Source: Rhizobium herbae (GTDB lineage Bacteria > Pseudomonadota > Alphaproteobacteria > Rhizobiales > Rhizobiaceae). From it: DNA of 64,000 nt. The position numbers and the translations under genes are program-made. The notes beneath the pieces are model-generated. The model searched no databases. It was not told the DNA's origin and saw only the letters and a program-made list of their open reading frames with translations. This document shows, in pieces, positions 1-9,899 of this stretch (the first letter of the stretch is position 1; each line of letters starts with the position of its first letter). The DNA is taken from positions 1 to 64,000 of the forward strand of contig NZ_JAGGJV010000010.1 of assembly GCF_017873135.1 (NCBI RefSeq), in the 5' to 3' direction.

Positions 1-48
1 TCCCCGCTGTCATGGCCATCACATCGGCCAGATTGAGGGAGTTCATAT

Positions 49-843
49 ATGTCACTTTCCACCCGGATCGCCCCGTTCCTGCCCTATTTGCGCAGATATT
101 CGCGTGCGTTGACCGGATCGCAGACCTCGGGCGACGCGTATGTCGCGGCCGTTCTGGAGGCGCTGATCGCGGATGTCGCCATCTTCCCGCAAGCCAGCAG
201 CGACAGGGTCGCCCTGTTTCAGCTCTATACGAAGCTCTTCGGCTCATCGTCCGTTTTGATCCCGGAACCGGTGTCTCCGTTTGCGTGGGAAAAGCGGGCA
301 TCGATCAATCTCGCGTCCGTCTCGCCGCTCGCCCGGCAGGCCTTCCTGCTTGTTTCGGTCGAAGGGTTCCGCACGAGCGAGGCGGCCGAAGTCCTCGACA
401 CGAGCGAGAGCGGCATGAACCAGTTGCTTGAGCGTGCATCGGAAGAGATTTCCCGCCAGGTCGCAACCGATATCATGATCATCGAGGACGAGCCGCTGAT
501 TGCGATCGACATCGAACAGATGGTCGAGAGCCTCGGGCATAAGGTCACCGGCATCGCGCGCACGCGCGACGAGGCCGTGGCGCTGTTCAAGGCGACCCGG
601 CCGAGCATGGTGCTCGCCGATATTCAGCTTGCCGACGGTAGCTCGGGTATCGACGCGGTCAACGATATATTGAAGAACACGGCCATTCCGGTGATTTTCA
701 TCACGGCGTTCCCCGAACGTCTGCTGACCGGCGAGCGGCCCGAGCCGACTTTCCTCGTCACCAAGCCGTTTAACCCGGACATGGTCAAGGCGCTGATCAG
801 CCAGGCGCTATTCTTCAACGAATCCACCAAGGCCGCAGCCTGA
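49..843 (+). CDS. phyR: PhyR-type general stress response regulator
   Basis: PhyR is the anti-anti-sigma switch of the alphaproteobacterial general stress response: when phosphorylated, its sigma-like domain sequesters NepR and frees EcfG. The 264-residue protein has the expected length and order. An ECF-sigma-like domain fills about the first 135 residues, followed by a receiver that opens with IIEDEP and has its phospho-acceptor Asp at about residue 191 (in LADIQLADG). ATG 49 is preceded by a good ribosome site (AGGGAG). The next gene is a sensor kinase of the class that feeds PhyR. Neither nepR nor an ecfG sigma gene is seen in the downstream flank. Only 48 bases lie upstream, so its promoter cannot be judged. 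Confidence 0.9.
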   Translation: MSLSTRIAPFLPYLRRYSRALTGSQTSGDAYVAAVLEALIADVAIFPQASSDRVALFQLYTKLFGSSSVLIPEPVSPFAWEKRASINLASVSPLARQAFLLVSVEGFRTSEAAEVLDTSESGMNQLLERASEEISRQVATDIMIIEDEPLIAIDIEQMVESLGHKVTGIARTRDEAVALFKATRPSMVLADIQLADGSSGIDAVNDILKNTAIPVIFITAFPERLLTGERPEPTFLVTKPFNPDMVKALISQALFFNESTKAAA

Positions 844-1037
844 AATGCCTTCGCCCGCGGCATCCGGGCGAACAATCTCTCTATCCAATGACGCGGGGCG
901 CCAAGAGCGCCCCGGTGAAACACGCCGACATCTAAGCCCGGCCAGTTTCCTGTCGAAATACCGATCGGACGAATGCGCTTCTTTCGTGGGCGCGGGAGCT
1001 GAGCGAACAATCGATCAGAGAATGGAAGGCATATCGC

Positions 1038-2057
1038 GTGGGCAATGCAGGCAGTTCAGCCCCCATCAAGACCGGAGCCAATACCAGCGCGGTCTTGATG
1101 GAGCTGGTTTTGAAGAAATCAGGTTCGGGCTATCTCTATCAATCGGACGATCTTGACGCCGTTCTTTCCGGAAATCTGCCTGAAGGACTGCAGTCGCTGG
1201 CAACGGCAAAGCAGGCAGACGAGGAGACGTTTGGAGCCGAAGATGGCGCCCGCTTGACCGCATTGAAGCGCGACGTGGCGCGCAACAACAATCCCGCCTC
1301 GACTGAAATCGACGTGGCGTCTGCCACCGGCATCCTGACCTACCGGATAGACATCGAACGTGTCGATACGCAGGGGATGACCGGAATTCTTTCCGTGATT
1401 ACCGACATTTCGGAAACCCGGCATCGCGAGCGCATCCTTAAAACCCTGCTGCGCGAACTCAGCCACCGCTCGAAGAACCTGCTGGCAATCATCCAGGGGA
1501 TCGCAACGCAGACAGCGCGCCAAGCCCTGTCGCTGGACTATTTTCTCATCAAATTTCGGGGACGCATCCAGTCGCTTGCCTATTCGCAGGACCTCGTCAC
1601 CGATTCCAGTTGGCGCGGCGCCTATCTCTTCGCACTGATCGAACGGCAATTCAGTGCCTACTGGCCCAATTCCGAAACGCCGATCTCGGTCAACGGTATC
1701 AATGCCCATCTGTCGCCGAATGCGACGCTGCATATCGGGCTAGCGCTGCACGAACTTATCGTCAATTCCGCATCCCATGGCGCGATCTCGGCAGGCGTGA
1801 ACTCGCTGACGATCGATTGTTTCGGGACGATCCTCGATGACAATGATGCCATCGAACTGGCATGGATCGAACACCTGCCTCCCGCCGCTACCCTGCGGGA
1901 GGCAGACGAGCATACCTTTGCGCGTACGGTTCTGGAGCGTGTCGTGCCGGTAGCGATCGGCGGTCGGGCGATGTATCTGACGACACCCGATCGCATTGAA
2001 TATCACCTGACCATTCCATCGCGGGAATACGAAATCATCGACCACGTCGAGGAATGA
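1038..2057 (+). CDS. HRxxN (HWE/HisKA_2) sensor histidine kinase with degenerate ATP-binding boxes
   Basis: A soluble sensor kinase of 339 residues with no membrane segment. Residues 1-125 look like a PAS sensor ending in the typical VITDISETRHRE. The dimerisation and phospho-acceptor helix carries HRSKN (His at about 143), the HRxxN signature of kinases that act on PhyR-like regulators. The N-box (LHELIVNSASHG) is recognisable. The later boxes are eroded: WIEHLPP stands where the family has WxExGGP, and HTFARTVLERV where a GFG-containing lid is expected. It may therefore be a weak kinase, a phosphatase or a pseudokinase. The start chosen is GTG 1038, preceded by GGAAGG at eight bases. It probably partners with the PhyR gene about 195 bases upstream. 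Confidence 0.8.
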   Translation: MGNAGSSAPIKTGANTSAVLMELVLKKSGSGYLYQSDDLDAVLSGNLPEGLQSLATAKQADEETFGAEDGARLTALKRDVARNNNPASTEIDVASATGILTYRIDIERVDTQGMTGILSVITDISETRHRERILKTLLRELSHRSKNLLAIIQGIATQTARQALSLDYFLIKFRGRIQSLAYSQDLVTDSSWRGAYLFALIERQFSAYWPNSETPISVNGINAHLSPNATLHIGLALHELIVNSASHGAISAGVNSLTIDCFGTILDDNDAIELAWIEHLPPAATLREADEHTFARTVLERVVPVAIGGRAMYLTTPDRIEYHLTIPSREYEIIDHVEE

Positions 2058-2125
2058 TACCCATCCTGGTGCTTCCGGGCGTGCGCGGGGTGAAACGTCT
2101 TTCGAGCGGTCGCTTGAAAAAGAAC

Positions 2126-2152
2126 AGCCAGCGCCCGGGGAAGGCACTGGCT
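2126..2152. terminator. Hairpin between convergent kinase genes
   Basis: AGCCAG-C-GCC pairs with GGC-A-CTGGCT around a 7-base loop (six plus three base pairs with one mismatch). Read on the minus strand it is followed after three bases by a run of five U, so it may end the polyol operon transcript that enters from 2332. It could also serve the plus-strand sensor kinase. The rest of 2058-2331 shows no gene. Confidence 0.4.
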
Positions 2153-2331
2153 GATATTGACAACTCACCGAGGGGGCGTGTGAGCTGGATGTCGGATCAT
2201 TTATGGGTGGTTCGCATTGGGGGCGACACGAACCACGATCCGGACATCACCTAAACGAACCCATCGGGAAAAAGTTCCGCTCGGTTTTTGATTTTTTCAA
2301 CAAAACTCTTCACGCATTGAAACGGTCGCGT

Positions 2332-3912
2332 TCAGAGCGATTCCAGTTCGGCGCGGTGCCGATAGAGGCTCAAGAACTTTCGATAGTCGCGGTCATAGGT
2401 TTCCCGCATCTCCGCGTTTGGATATCGTGCGTGCCCACCAGGTGACATGGCCGGTCCGGCTGCGCCAAGATCCGGATAGAGACCGCCTGCGACCGACGCG
2501 ACCATGGCGGTGCCCAATAGAACGGCGTCGTTCGTTTCCGGCACGACGACCGTGCAACCCGTCACGTCGGAGTAGAGCTCCATCAATAGCGGATTGCGCA
2601 CATGGCCGCCTGTTATATGCAGCGTGTCGAGATCGTAACCGGCCTGTTTCATCGTTTCCAGAATATGGCGAATGCCAAGCGCAATGGCGACACAGGTGCG
2701 CCAGTAAAGCCGGCAAAGCGCATCGAACGAACTGTCGAGCGTCAGGCCGCTGATCACGCCAAGCGCGTGCGGATCGGCGAGCGGCGAGCGGTTTCCATGA
2801 AAATCCGGCAGCACATGCAGCCGCGCCGCGAATTCGGTTCCATGAGCGGCCCGCAGTTCCTGAATGCGCAGAACGATCCTCTGATGAACTTCAGCATCCG
2901 GCTCCCCGCCGGCGCTGTGGCTGCGGACGACATGATCGAGCAGCGCGCCTGTCGCCGACTGCCCGCCCTCGATCAGCCAGCTGCCTGGAAATGCGGCCTC
3001 GAAATAGGGGCCCCACATTCCAAAGCCCGATTTCATCTCCTTGGAGAAGGCGACGATGCAGCTGGAGGTTCCGGCGATCAGGGCAAGTTGCCGCTCCAGC
3101 CGCTCGGGCTCGCCGGCAAATTCGCCGAGAACACCGATGGCGCCGGCATAGGCATCGATCAGCCCCGTCGCCACCTGGCAGGTCTCATGCAGGCCCAGTT
3201 CTACCGCAGCCGCAGCGGTCAGATGCCCTGTCGATTGTCCGACCGGCAGCGTTTCCTCCGGCAGCCCGCCCCGCTCCCGCAGGTCCTCAAGCCCGATCCT
3301 GGCAAGGAACCCGTCCTGCCAGCCGGTCTCCTCATGGGACAAATAGTTCCACTTGGCTGTCAGCGTGCAGCGGGACCGCGCCGCATTGCCGGTCGCCCGC
3401 CAGGACATGAAATCGGCGAGATCGAAGAAATATCCCGCCCTTTCCCATTGTTGCGGCAGGTTCTGCTTCAACCACATGAGCTTCGGCATTTCCATTTCCG
3501 GCGACATGACGCGACCGGAATGGTTCAGCACCGGATGTTCCGTGGCCGTGCAGAAATCGGCCTGCTTCAGGGCGCGATGATCGAGCCATACGATCGTGTC
3601 CCAGCGCGGATCGCCCTTGCGATTGACGGACAAGGGGGCGCCGTTTCTGTCGCGCACGACCAACGAGCACGTCGCATCAAACCCGATCGCAGCAATGGCT
3701 TCGGCGGGCACCCCAGCCTTGGCGCGCGCCGTTTTGACGGCAATGCAGACGGCCGTCCAGATATTTTCGGAATCATGCTCGGCGTGATTTTCTTCCGGCC
3801 GGTTCATCGCGATCGGATAATCCGCCCGGGCCAGCTGCTTGCCATGCCGATCGAAAATGCCAGCACGGGCGCTGCCGGTTCCGACATCGACAGCAACGAT
3901 CAAATCAGCCAT
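2332..3912 (-). CDS. FGGY-family pentulose kinase (ribulokinase/xylulokinase type)
   Basis: Cytoplasmic sugar kinase of 526 residues. The N-terminal phosphate loop reads DVGTGSARAGIFD, typical of the FGGY subgroup that includes D-ribulokinases. A second-lobe GLIDAYAGAIG segment carries the likely catalytic Asp, and TGGHVRNPLLMEL is the C-terminal adenosine-binding region. As the last gene of the polyol operon it would phosphorylate the ketose made by the two dehydrogenases, for example xylulose or ribulose from pentitols. Its ATG overlaps the stop of the upstream HAD gene in a TGATG arrangement, implying coupled translation. The exact ketose cannot be read from the sequence. Confidence 0.85.
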   Translation of the reverse strand: MADLIVAVDVGTGSARAGIFDRHGKQLARADYPIAMNRPEENHAEHDSENIWTAVCIAVKTARAKAGVPAEAIAAIGFDATCSLVVRDRNGAPLSVNRKGDPRWDTIVWLDHRALKQADFCTATEHPVLNHSGRVMSPEMEMPKLMWLKQNLPQQWERAGYFFDLADFMSWRATGNAARSRCTLTAKWNYLSHEETGWQDGFLARIGLEDLRERGGLPEETLPVGQSTGHLTAAAAVELGLHETCQVATGLIDAYAGAIGVLGEFAGEPERLERQLALIAGTSSCIVAFSKEMKSGFGMWGPYFEAAFPGSWLIEGGQSATGALLDHVVRSHSAGGEPDAEVHQRIVLRIQELRAAHGTEFAARLHVLPDFHGNRSPLADPHALGVISGLTLDSSFDALCRLYWRTCVAIALGIRHILETMKQAGYDLDTLHITGGHVRNPLLMELYSDVTGCTVVVPETNDAVLLGTAMVASVAGGLYPDLGAAGPAMSPGGHARYPNAEMRETYDRDYRKFLSLYRHRAELESL

Positions 3913-4613
3913 CAGAGCCCTGCGTTCCCGTCCCTTTGTTCTTTGCGGATAAGATGGATCAATTCCCGCATGTCGTCAAACAGCACATCGGGGTCGAGCT
4001 GCCGCAGCGTTTCCAGATGCCGCTCCGACTTTGCATGCGAAGCGCCGGCAAACGCGAAAACCCGCATGCCTGCGGCCTTGGCAGCTTCTATGCCAGCCGG
4101 GCTGTCTTCCACGACAATGCAATTTTCGGGTGGGGTGGCCATCTTGGCGGCAGCGTGCAGGAAGAGATCCGGTGCAGGCTTGCCGCGCTCGACCATGCTC
4201 GAGCTGAACAGATAGGGATCAAGCTTGTCGATCAATCCTGTGATGGTCAGGGAGAGCCGGATGCGCTCCATCTGGCTCGAAGAGGCGACACATCGGGCGA
4301 TATCAAGCTGGTCAAGCGCTGTTGCGACACCAGCAACCGGCTGCAGTTCCTGGCGAAAGCGCTCGTAGAGATCGAGGCGCATCTCCTCGAGAAAATGATC
4401 GTCCACCGCAAGACCGTAGTCCTCATGCAGAATATCCGACATCGTCTTCAGGCTCTTGCCGAGGAACCGTTCCGTCGCCTCCTCGGCATCCATATCGACA
4501 CCGGCATTGCGCAGCACGCGAACAAGCACATCGAGCGACAACGGTTCGCTGTCCACCAGCACGCCGTCGCAATCGAAAATCACCAGTTTGGGCGGATGCG
4601 CGGTCATCTCCAT
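3912..4613 (-). CDS. HAD-family sugar phosphatase or phosphomutase
   Basis: A 233-residue HAD-superfamily hydrolase of the beta-phosphoglucomutase/CbbY-like group. Motif I is FDCDGVLVDSE, motif II contains VASSSQ, and motif III/IV shows KPAPDLFL and VVEDSPAGIEAA. It probably acts on a phosphorylated sugar or polyol, or as a housekeeping phosphatase for side products of the pathway. ATG 4613 was preferred over an in-frame TTG one codon upstream; ATG 4607 is also possible and neither has a clear ribosome site. It lies between mtlK (72-base gap) and the FGGY kinase (1-base overlap) on one transcript. Confidence 0.8.
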   Translation of the reverse strand: MEMTAHPPKLVIFDCDGVLVDSEPLSLDVLVRVLRNAGVDMDAEEATERFLGKSLKTMSDILHEDYGLAVDDHFLEEMRLDLYERFRQELQPVAGVATALDQLDIARCVASSSQMERIRLSLTITGLIDKLDPYLFSSSMVERGKPAPDLFLHAAAKMATPPENCIVVEDSPAGIEAAKAAGMRVFAFAGASHAKSERHLETLRQLDPDVLFDDMRELIHLIRKEQRDGNAGL

Positions 4614-4688
4614 CAAGCGGCCGCTTGCGTGCCAGATCGAGCGCCTATTGCAGCCGCGACGTTACGCAAGGACTGAAGCGTCATGAGA

Positions 4689-6179
4689 TCATTCTCCAAG
4701 TTTGCCGTCGAGATAGAGCTGAAGCGTTGCCCGCGTGCCCTTGTCCCAAAGCGTCCGCAACGCGTGTGCAAACCGCCTTTGAAACAGCGTTGATTGCGCA
4801 ACATCGCCGAAGATATCCGAAAGCGCAAGGAAGGCCTGTGGATCGTCCTTGGCTTCAATGGCCGCCGCATGAAGCCGGTCGGCACTGGCATCGTTGAAGG
4901 CGATAGCCTTGCCGCTATCGGAGGTTCCCGCGAAGTAGCGGCACCAGAGCGCCGAGACCAGCGCCAGGCCGACGACGTCTTCGCCGCGCCGCAATCGGTC
5001 GGCTGTCGTCGGCAGGATGAACTTCGGCTGCCGGTTGGAGCCGTCCTGCGCCAGACGCGGGATCGTGTCTCCGATCTTTGGATTGAACAGGCGCGACTCC
5101 ACCTTTTTGAAATAGGTATTGAGATCCGTGTTCGGCACCGGCGGGATGACCGGAATGATTTCGTCCTGTTCAAGCTTGGCCAGAAACGCGCAGACCGTCT
5201 TATCCTCCATCGCCTCATGGACGAAATGGATGTCGAGAAGCGCCGCGGGATAGGCAATCGCCGCATGGCCGCCATTCAGAATGCGGATCTTCATGTGCTC
5301 ATAGGGCGCCACATCCGGCACGAACTGGACACCGACCTTTTCAAGCGCCGGGCGGCCAGCTGGAAAATGATCTTCCAGCACCCATTGCTTGAATTCCTCA
5401 CAGAAGACCGGCCAGTTGTCGTCAATACCATAGTCGTCGGCCACAATGCCGACTTCGCGTGGTCCGGTCGCCGGTGTGATACGGTCCACCATGCCGTTGG
5501 GAAATGCCACGTTGGCTTCGATCCATTCGGCAAGCGCCGGATCGGAGAGCCGTGCCAGGCCTGACACGGCGGCGTGGGTGACTTCGCCATTGCCCGGAAT
5601 ATTGTCGCAGGACATCACGGTGAACGGCACGATGCCCTTGTCCCTGCGCGCTTTCAGGCCCGCGATGATCAGACCGAACACGGTTTTCGGATCGCCCGGG
5701 TTCTGACTGTCGGCGACGATCGCCGGATGCTCGGGATTGAAGGCGCCGGAGGCTGGGTCGATGAAATAGCCGCCCTCCGTGATCGTCAATGAGACAATGC
5801 GGATCGTCGGATCGGCAAGTCTTGCAGCCGTCGCCGCCGCATTGCCCGGCCGCAGATAATCGATCATCGGCGCAGTGACGCGCGCGGCACTCTTGTTATT
5901 GTCCTGTTCGACGACTGTCGTCAGGAAGTCCTGTTCCTCAAGTTTCGCCCGCATCGCCTCGTCGGACGGCAAAACCCCTGCCCCGACGATTGCCCAATCG
6001 TGATCGCTGCCCGTGTTGAAGAGATCGTCGAGATAGATCGCCTGATGGGCGCGATGAAAATTGCCGACGCCGAAATGGACGATGCCCGCCTTCAATGTCG
6101 ACCGGTCATAGGCCGGGATCGCGGCGGTCGCCTTGATGGCGTCAAGATTGGCGAGCGAAAGTTTGGTCGTCATGTTCAT
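4689..6179 (-). CDS. mtlK: Mannitol 2-dehydrogenase (polyol-specific long-chain dehydrogenase)
   Basis: NAD-dependent oxidation of D-mannitol (and related polyols such as arabitol) to the ketose. The protein has 496 residues, normal for the long-chain polyol dehydrogenase family. The N-terminal nucleotide fold includes VHFGVGNFHRAHQ, and the C-terminal catalytic domain has KIRILNGGH with the family Lys-x5-Asn-x2-His signature at about residue 296. It follows smoS by about 20 bases and precedes the HAD and kinase genes. The order transporter, smoS, mtlK is that of the smo operon of Sinorhizobium meliloti. Confidence 0.93.
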   Translation of the reverse strand: MNMTTKLSLANLDAIKATAAIPAYDRSTLKAGIVHFGVGNFHRAHQAIYLDDLFNTGSDHDWAIVGAGVLPSDEAMRAKLEEQDFLTTVVEQDNNKSAARVTAPMIDYLRPGNAAATAARLADPTIRIVSLTITEGGYFIDPASGAFNPEHPAIVADSQNPGDPKTVFGLIIAGLKARRDKGIVPFTVMSCDNIPGNGEVTHAAVSGLARLSDPALAEWIEANVAFPNGMVDRITPATGPREVGIVADDYGIDDNWPVFCEEFKQWVLEDHFPAGRPALEKVGVQFVPDVAPYEHMKIRILNGGHAAIAYPAALLDIHFVHEAMEDKTVCAFLAKLEQDEIIPVIPPVPNTDLNTYFKKVESRLFNPKIGDTIPRLAQDGSNRQPKFILPTTADRLRRGEDVVGLALVSALWCRYFAGTSDSGKAIAFNDASADRLHAAAIEAKDDPQAFLALSDIFGDVAQSTLFQRRFAHALRTLWDKGTRATLQLYLDGKLGE

Positions 6180-6198
6180 TCCTTTCGACGAGCTTCGA

Positions 6199-6968
6199 TC
6201 AGCTCATCCAGTTGCCGCCATCGACATTGTAGGTCTGCGAAACGACATAGTTGCTCTCAGCGGAGGCGAGGAAGATCGCCATGCCCGTCAAGTCTTCGGC
6301 CGTTCCCATGCGTCCGAACGGAACTTCGGCAGCCACCAGTTTCTTCTTCTCGCCGAGCGGCCGGTTCTCGAACTTGGCAAATAGCGCATCGACGCCGTCC
6401 CAGTGCTCGCCATCGACGACGCCGGGTGCAATCGCATTGACGTTGATGCCGTGCTTGATCAGGTCCAGCCCGGCCGACTGGGTCAGGCTGATGACCGCCG
6501 CCTTGGTGGCGCAATAAACGGCGACAAGAGCTTCCCCGCGGCGCCCCGCCTGGCTGGCCATGTTGATGATCTTGCCGCCGCGTCCCTGCGCGATCATCTG
6601 CTTTGCAGCAGCTTGCATGGTAAAGAGCGTGCCGGAGACATTGATCGTAAAGAGACGGTCATAACTTTCCCGCGTGATCTCGACGATGGGGGCGAGATCG
6701 AACAGGGCGGCATTGTTGACCAGAATATCGAGACCGCCGGCTTTTTCCACGACAGCGGCAATCGCCGCATCGATGGAAGCCTGGTTGGTCACGTCCATCT
6801 CAATCGCATAGGCCGCTGGACCTATCTCGGCAGCAGTCGCTTTCGCGCGATCGAGATTGATGTCAGCGATGGCGACCGTCGCCCCTTCGCGGATATAAGC
6901 CTCCGCGAAAGCGCGCCCGATACCACGCGCCGATCCTGTGATCAGCGCGCTTTTTCCCTGTAGCCGTG

Positions 6969-6972
<4 letters not shown>
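6199..6972 (-). CDS. smoS: Sorbitol dehydrogenase (SDR family)
   Basis: Short-chain dehydrogenase of 257 residues converting sorbitol to fructose (SmoS enzymes also oxidise galactitol). It has the NAD-binding TGSARGIG near residue 12, NNAA, the catalytic Ser in [11 protein letters not shown], and YCATK as the YxxxK pair. The C-terminus [10 protein letters not shown] is typical of the subfamily. Its ATG overlaps the smoK stop by four bases (ATGA), so translation of transporter ATPase and enzyme is coupled. Function rests on family resemblance plus the polyol transporter and mtlK on either side. Confidence 0.92.
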
Positions 6973-7970
<998 letters not shown>

Positions 7971-7996
7971 GCGTGCCTCCCAAGTCTTTTCTTAAG

Positions 7997-8821
7997 TTAC
8001 TTCACGGCGCCGAAGGTCAGGCCGCGGACAAGTTGCTTCTGGCTGAACCAGCCCATGATCAGGATCGGCGCGATCGCCAGCGTCGAGGCCGCCGAAAGCT
8101 TTGCCCAGAACAGACCTTGCGGACTGGAGAAGGAAGCGATGAAGGCTGTGAGCGGTGCTGCATTGGTCGTGGTCAGACGGATCGTCCAGAAGGCTTCGTT
8201 CCAGGCGAGAATGATGTTGAGCAGCATGGTCGATGCGATGCCGGGCACCGCCATCGGCGTCAGGACATAGAAGATCTCGCCCCAGAGCGAAGCACCGTCC
8301 ATCCGCGCAGCTTCCAGGATCTCGCCGGGAATTTCGCGGAAGTAGGTGTAGAGCATCCAGATCACGATCGGCAGGTTGATCATCGTCAGCATCACCGTCA
8401 GGCCGATGCGGCTGTCGAGCAGGCCGAAATCACGGAAGATCAGGTAGATCGGCACCAGCACGGCCACGGCAGGCATCATCTTGGTGGAAAGCATCCACAT
8501 CAGGATGTCCTTGGTCTTGGCCGTCGGCGAAAAAGCCATCGACCATGCTGCCGGCACCGAGATCAGAAGCGCCAGGAAGGTCGAGCCAAGCGACAGGACG
8601 ACAGAGTTCAGGAAGAACTTGAAGTAGTTGCTCTGCGCCTGCACGGCCCCGTAGCTCTCGACCGTGCCTGACGGGATCAGGCTGAAACCCTGGATCGCCT
8701 CGGTTTCGGACTTGAAGCTGGTGATGATCGTGTAAAGGATCGGAAAGAAGATGATCAGGGCGACGATCCATGCGAAGATCGTGACGACGACGGTTTTTCT
8801 GGTCGAGACTGCACGGGCCAT
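7997..8821 (-). CDS. smoG: Polyol ABC transporter permease, MalG-like
   Basis: Inner-membrane permease of 274 residues with six predicted helices. The conserved cytoplasmic EAA loop reads EAARMDGASLWGEIF, followed by the usual proline-glycine helix. The C-terminus ends RGLTFGAVK, a common MalG-family ending (GAVKG-like). It pairs with the permease encoded 13 bases upstream to form the channel that SmoK drives. Confidence 0.92.
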   Translation of the reverse strand: MARAVSTRKTVVVTIFAWIVALIIFFPILYTIITSFKSETEAIQGFSLIPSGTVESYGAVQAQSNYFKFFLNSVVLSLGSTFLALLISVPAAWSMAFSPTAKTKDILMWMLSTKMMPAVAVLVPIYLIFRDFGLLDSRIGLTVMLTMINLPIVIWMLYTYFREIPGEILEAARMDGASLWGEIFYVLTPMAVPGIASTMLLNIILAWNEAFWTIRLTTTNAAPLTAFIASFSSPQGLFWAKLSAASTLAIAPILIMGWFSQKQLVRGLTFGAVK

Positions 8822-8834
8822 GGTCTAGCCTCCC

Positions 8835-9707
8835 TTATCTGTCGAGGTTCTTGCCAACGGCGCGCATCAGGAAGAAGGCGACGATATTGGCGAGGATGAC
8901 TGCGATGATGCCGCCCGCCGAAGCGCCGCCGACATCATAACCGAGTAGAGCCGTGCGGTAGATCAGGAACGGCAGGTTCGTCGATGCGTAGCCCGGGCCA
9001 CCATTGGTGGTGACGAGAATTTCGGCATAGACACCAAGCAGGAAGATCGTCTGGATCAGGATGACGACGGTGATCGAGCGGGCCAGATGCGGCAGCGTCA
9101 GATAGATGAACCGGTTGACGAAATTGGCGCCGTCCATCTCGGCCGCTTCCTTCTGTTCTCCGTCCAGTGATTGCAGCGCGGTCAGAAGAATGAGCGTTGC
9201 AAACGGCAGCCACTGCCAGGCGACGATGATGATGATGGAAAACAGCGGATATTGCGCGAACCAGTCAACCGGCTGAAGACCGAGGGCACGGCTGATATCG
9301 GCGAACACGCCGTAGCCCGGATGCATGATCATGTTCTTCCAGACGAGCGCTGCCACCGGCGGCATGACGAAGAACGGCGAAATGATCATGATGCGCACGA
9401 TCCCCTGCCCGAACATCGGCTGATCGAGCAGCAGACCGAGCGCGATACCACCGATGACGGTGATCAGAAGTACACCCACAACGAGGACCATCGTGTTCCA
9501 GATGGACTGGAAGAAGGCCGGATCCGTGTAGAAATACTGGTAATTGAACAGGCCAGCGAAGCTGACATTGCCGGGATTGAGCAGGTTGTAGTTCTGGAAC
9601 GAGAACCACAGCGTCATTGCCAGCGGAACGATCATCCAGATCAGGAGAAGCCCGACGGACGGGGCCATCATCCAGCGCGCAAGCGCCTTCGTATTCTGCG
9701 TAGCCAT
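8835..9707 (-). CDS. smoF: Polyol ABC transporter permease, MalF-like
   Basis: Inner-membrane permease of 290 residues. It has an N-terminal helix (MAPSVGLLLIWMIVPLAMT), a long periplasmic stretch, then five helices, with the EAA loop at KEAAEMDGANFVNRF. This is the MalF/UgpA-type partner of SmoG. It is separated from the binding-protein gene smoE by about 190 bases that contain a strong hairpin. Confidence 0.92.
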   Translation of the reverse strand: MATQNTKALARWMMAPSVGLLLIWMIVPLAMTLWFSFQNYNLLNPGNVSFAGLFNYQYFYTDPAFFQSIWNTMVLVVGVLLITVIGGIALGLLLDQPMFGQGIVRIMIISPFFVMPPVAALVWKNMIMHPGYGVFADISRALGLQPVDWFAQYPLFSIIIIVAWQWLPFATLILLTALQSLDGEQKEAAEMDGANFVNRFIYLTLPHLARSITVVILIQTIFLLGVYAEILVTTNGGPGYASTNLPFLIYRTALLGYDVGGASAGGIIAVILANIVAFFLMRAVGKNLDR

Positions 9708-9851
9708 GGAACAACCCTCCCTCTGCCATGCCGCCCGACGTTATGACAAATCGGTGCGTTGGTCTCGCTTACTATATTATCATGCGTAAAGTTTAAACAT
9801 GGCGCGTATAAAAAATTTGCGCCGCGGCACACTCTGGGCCGTCGAGGAGTT

Positions 9852-9882
9852 GGCTGCCCGGATGAATGGTATCCGGACAGCC
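9852..9882 (-). promoter_or_regulatory. Intercistronic stem-loop between smoE and smoF
   Basis: On the transcribed (minus) strand a 12-base-pair stem forms with one G-U wobble and a 7-base loop, 18 bases after the smoE stop. It is not followed by a U tract. This fits a 3'-end-stabilising or partially attenuating element that raises binding-protein mRNA above permease mRNA, a known arrangement for ABC importers. The effect here is inferred. Confidence 0.65.
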
Positions 9883-9899
9883 ACGTCCTTGGGAGACGC

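Noticed and set aside
2602..4215. A 537-codon plus-strand frame opposite the FGGY kinase
   Set aside because: It is antisense to a protein with intact kinase motifs; no ribosome site or domain.
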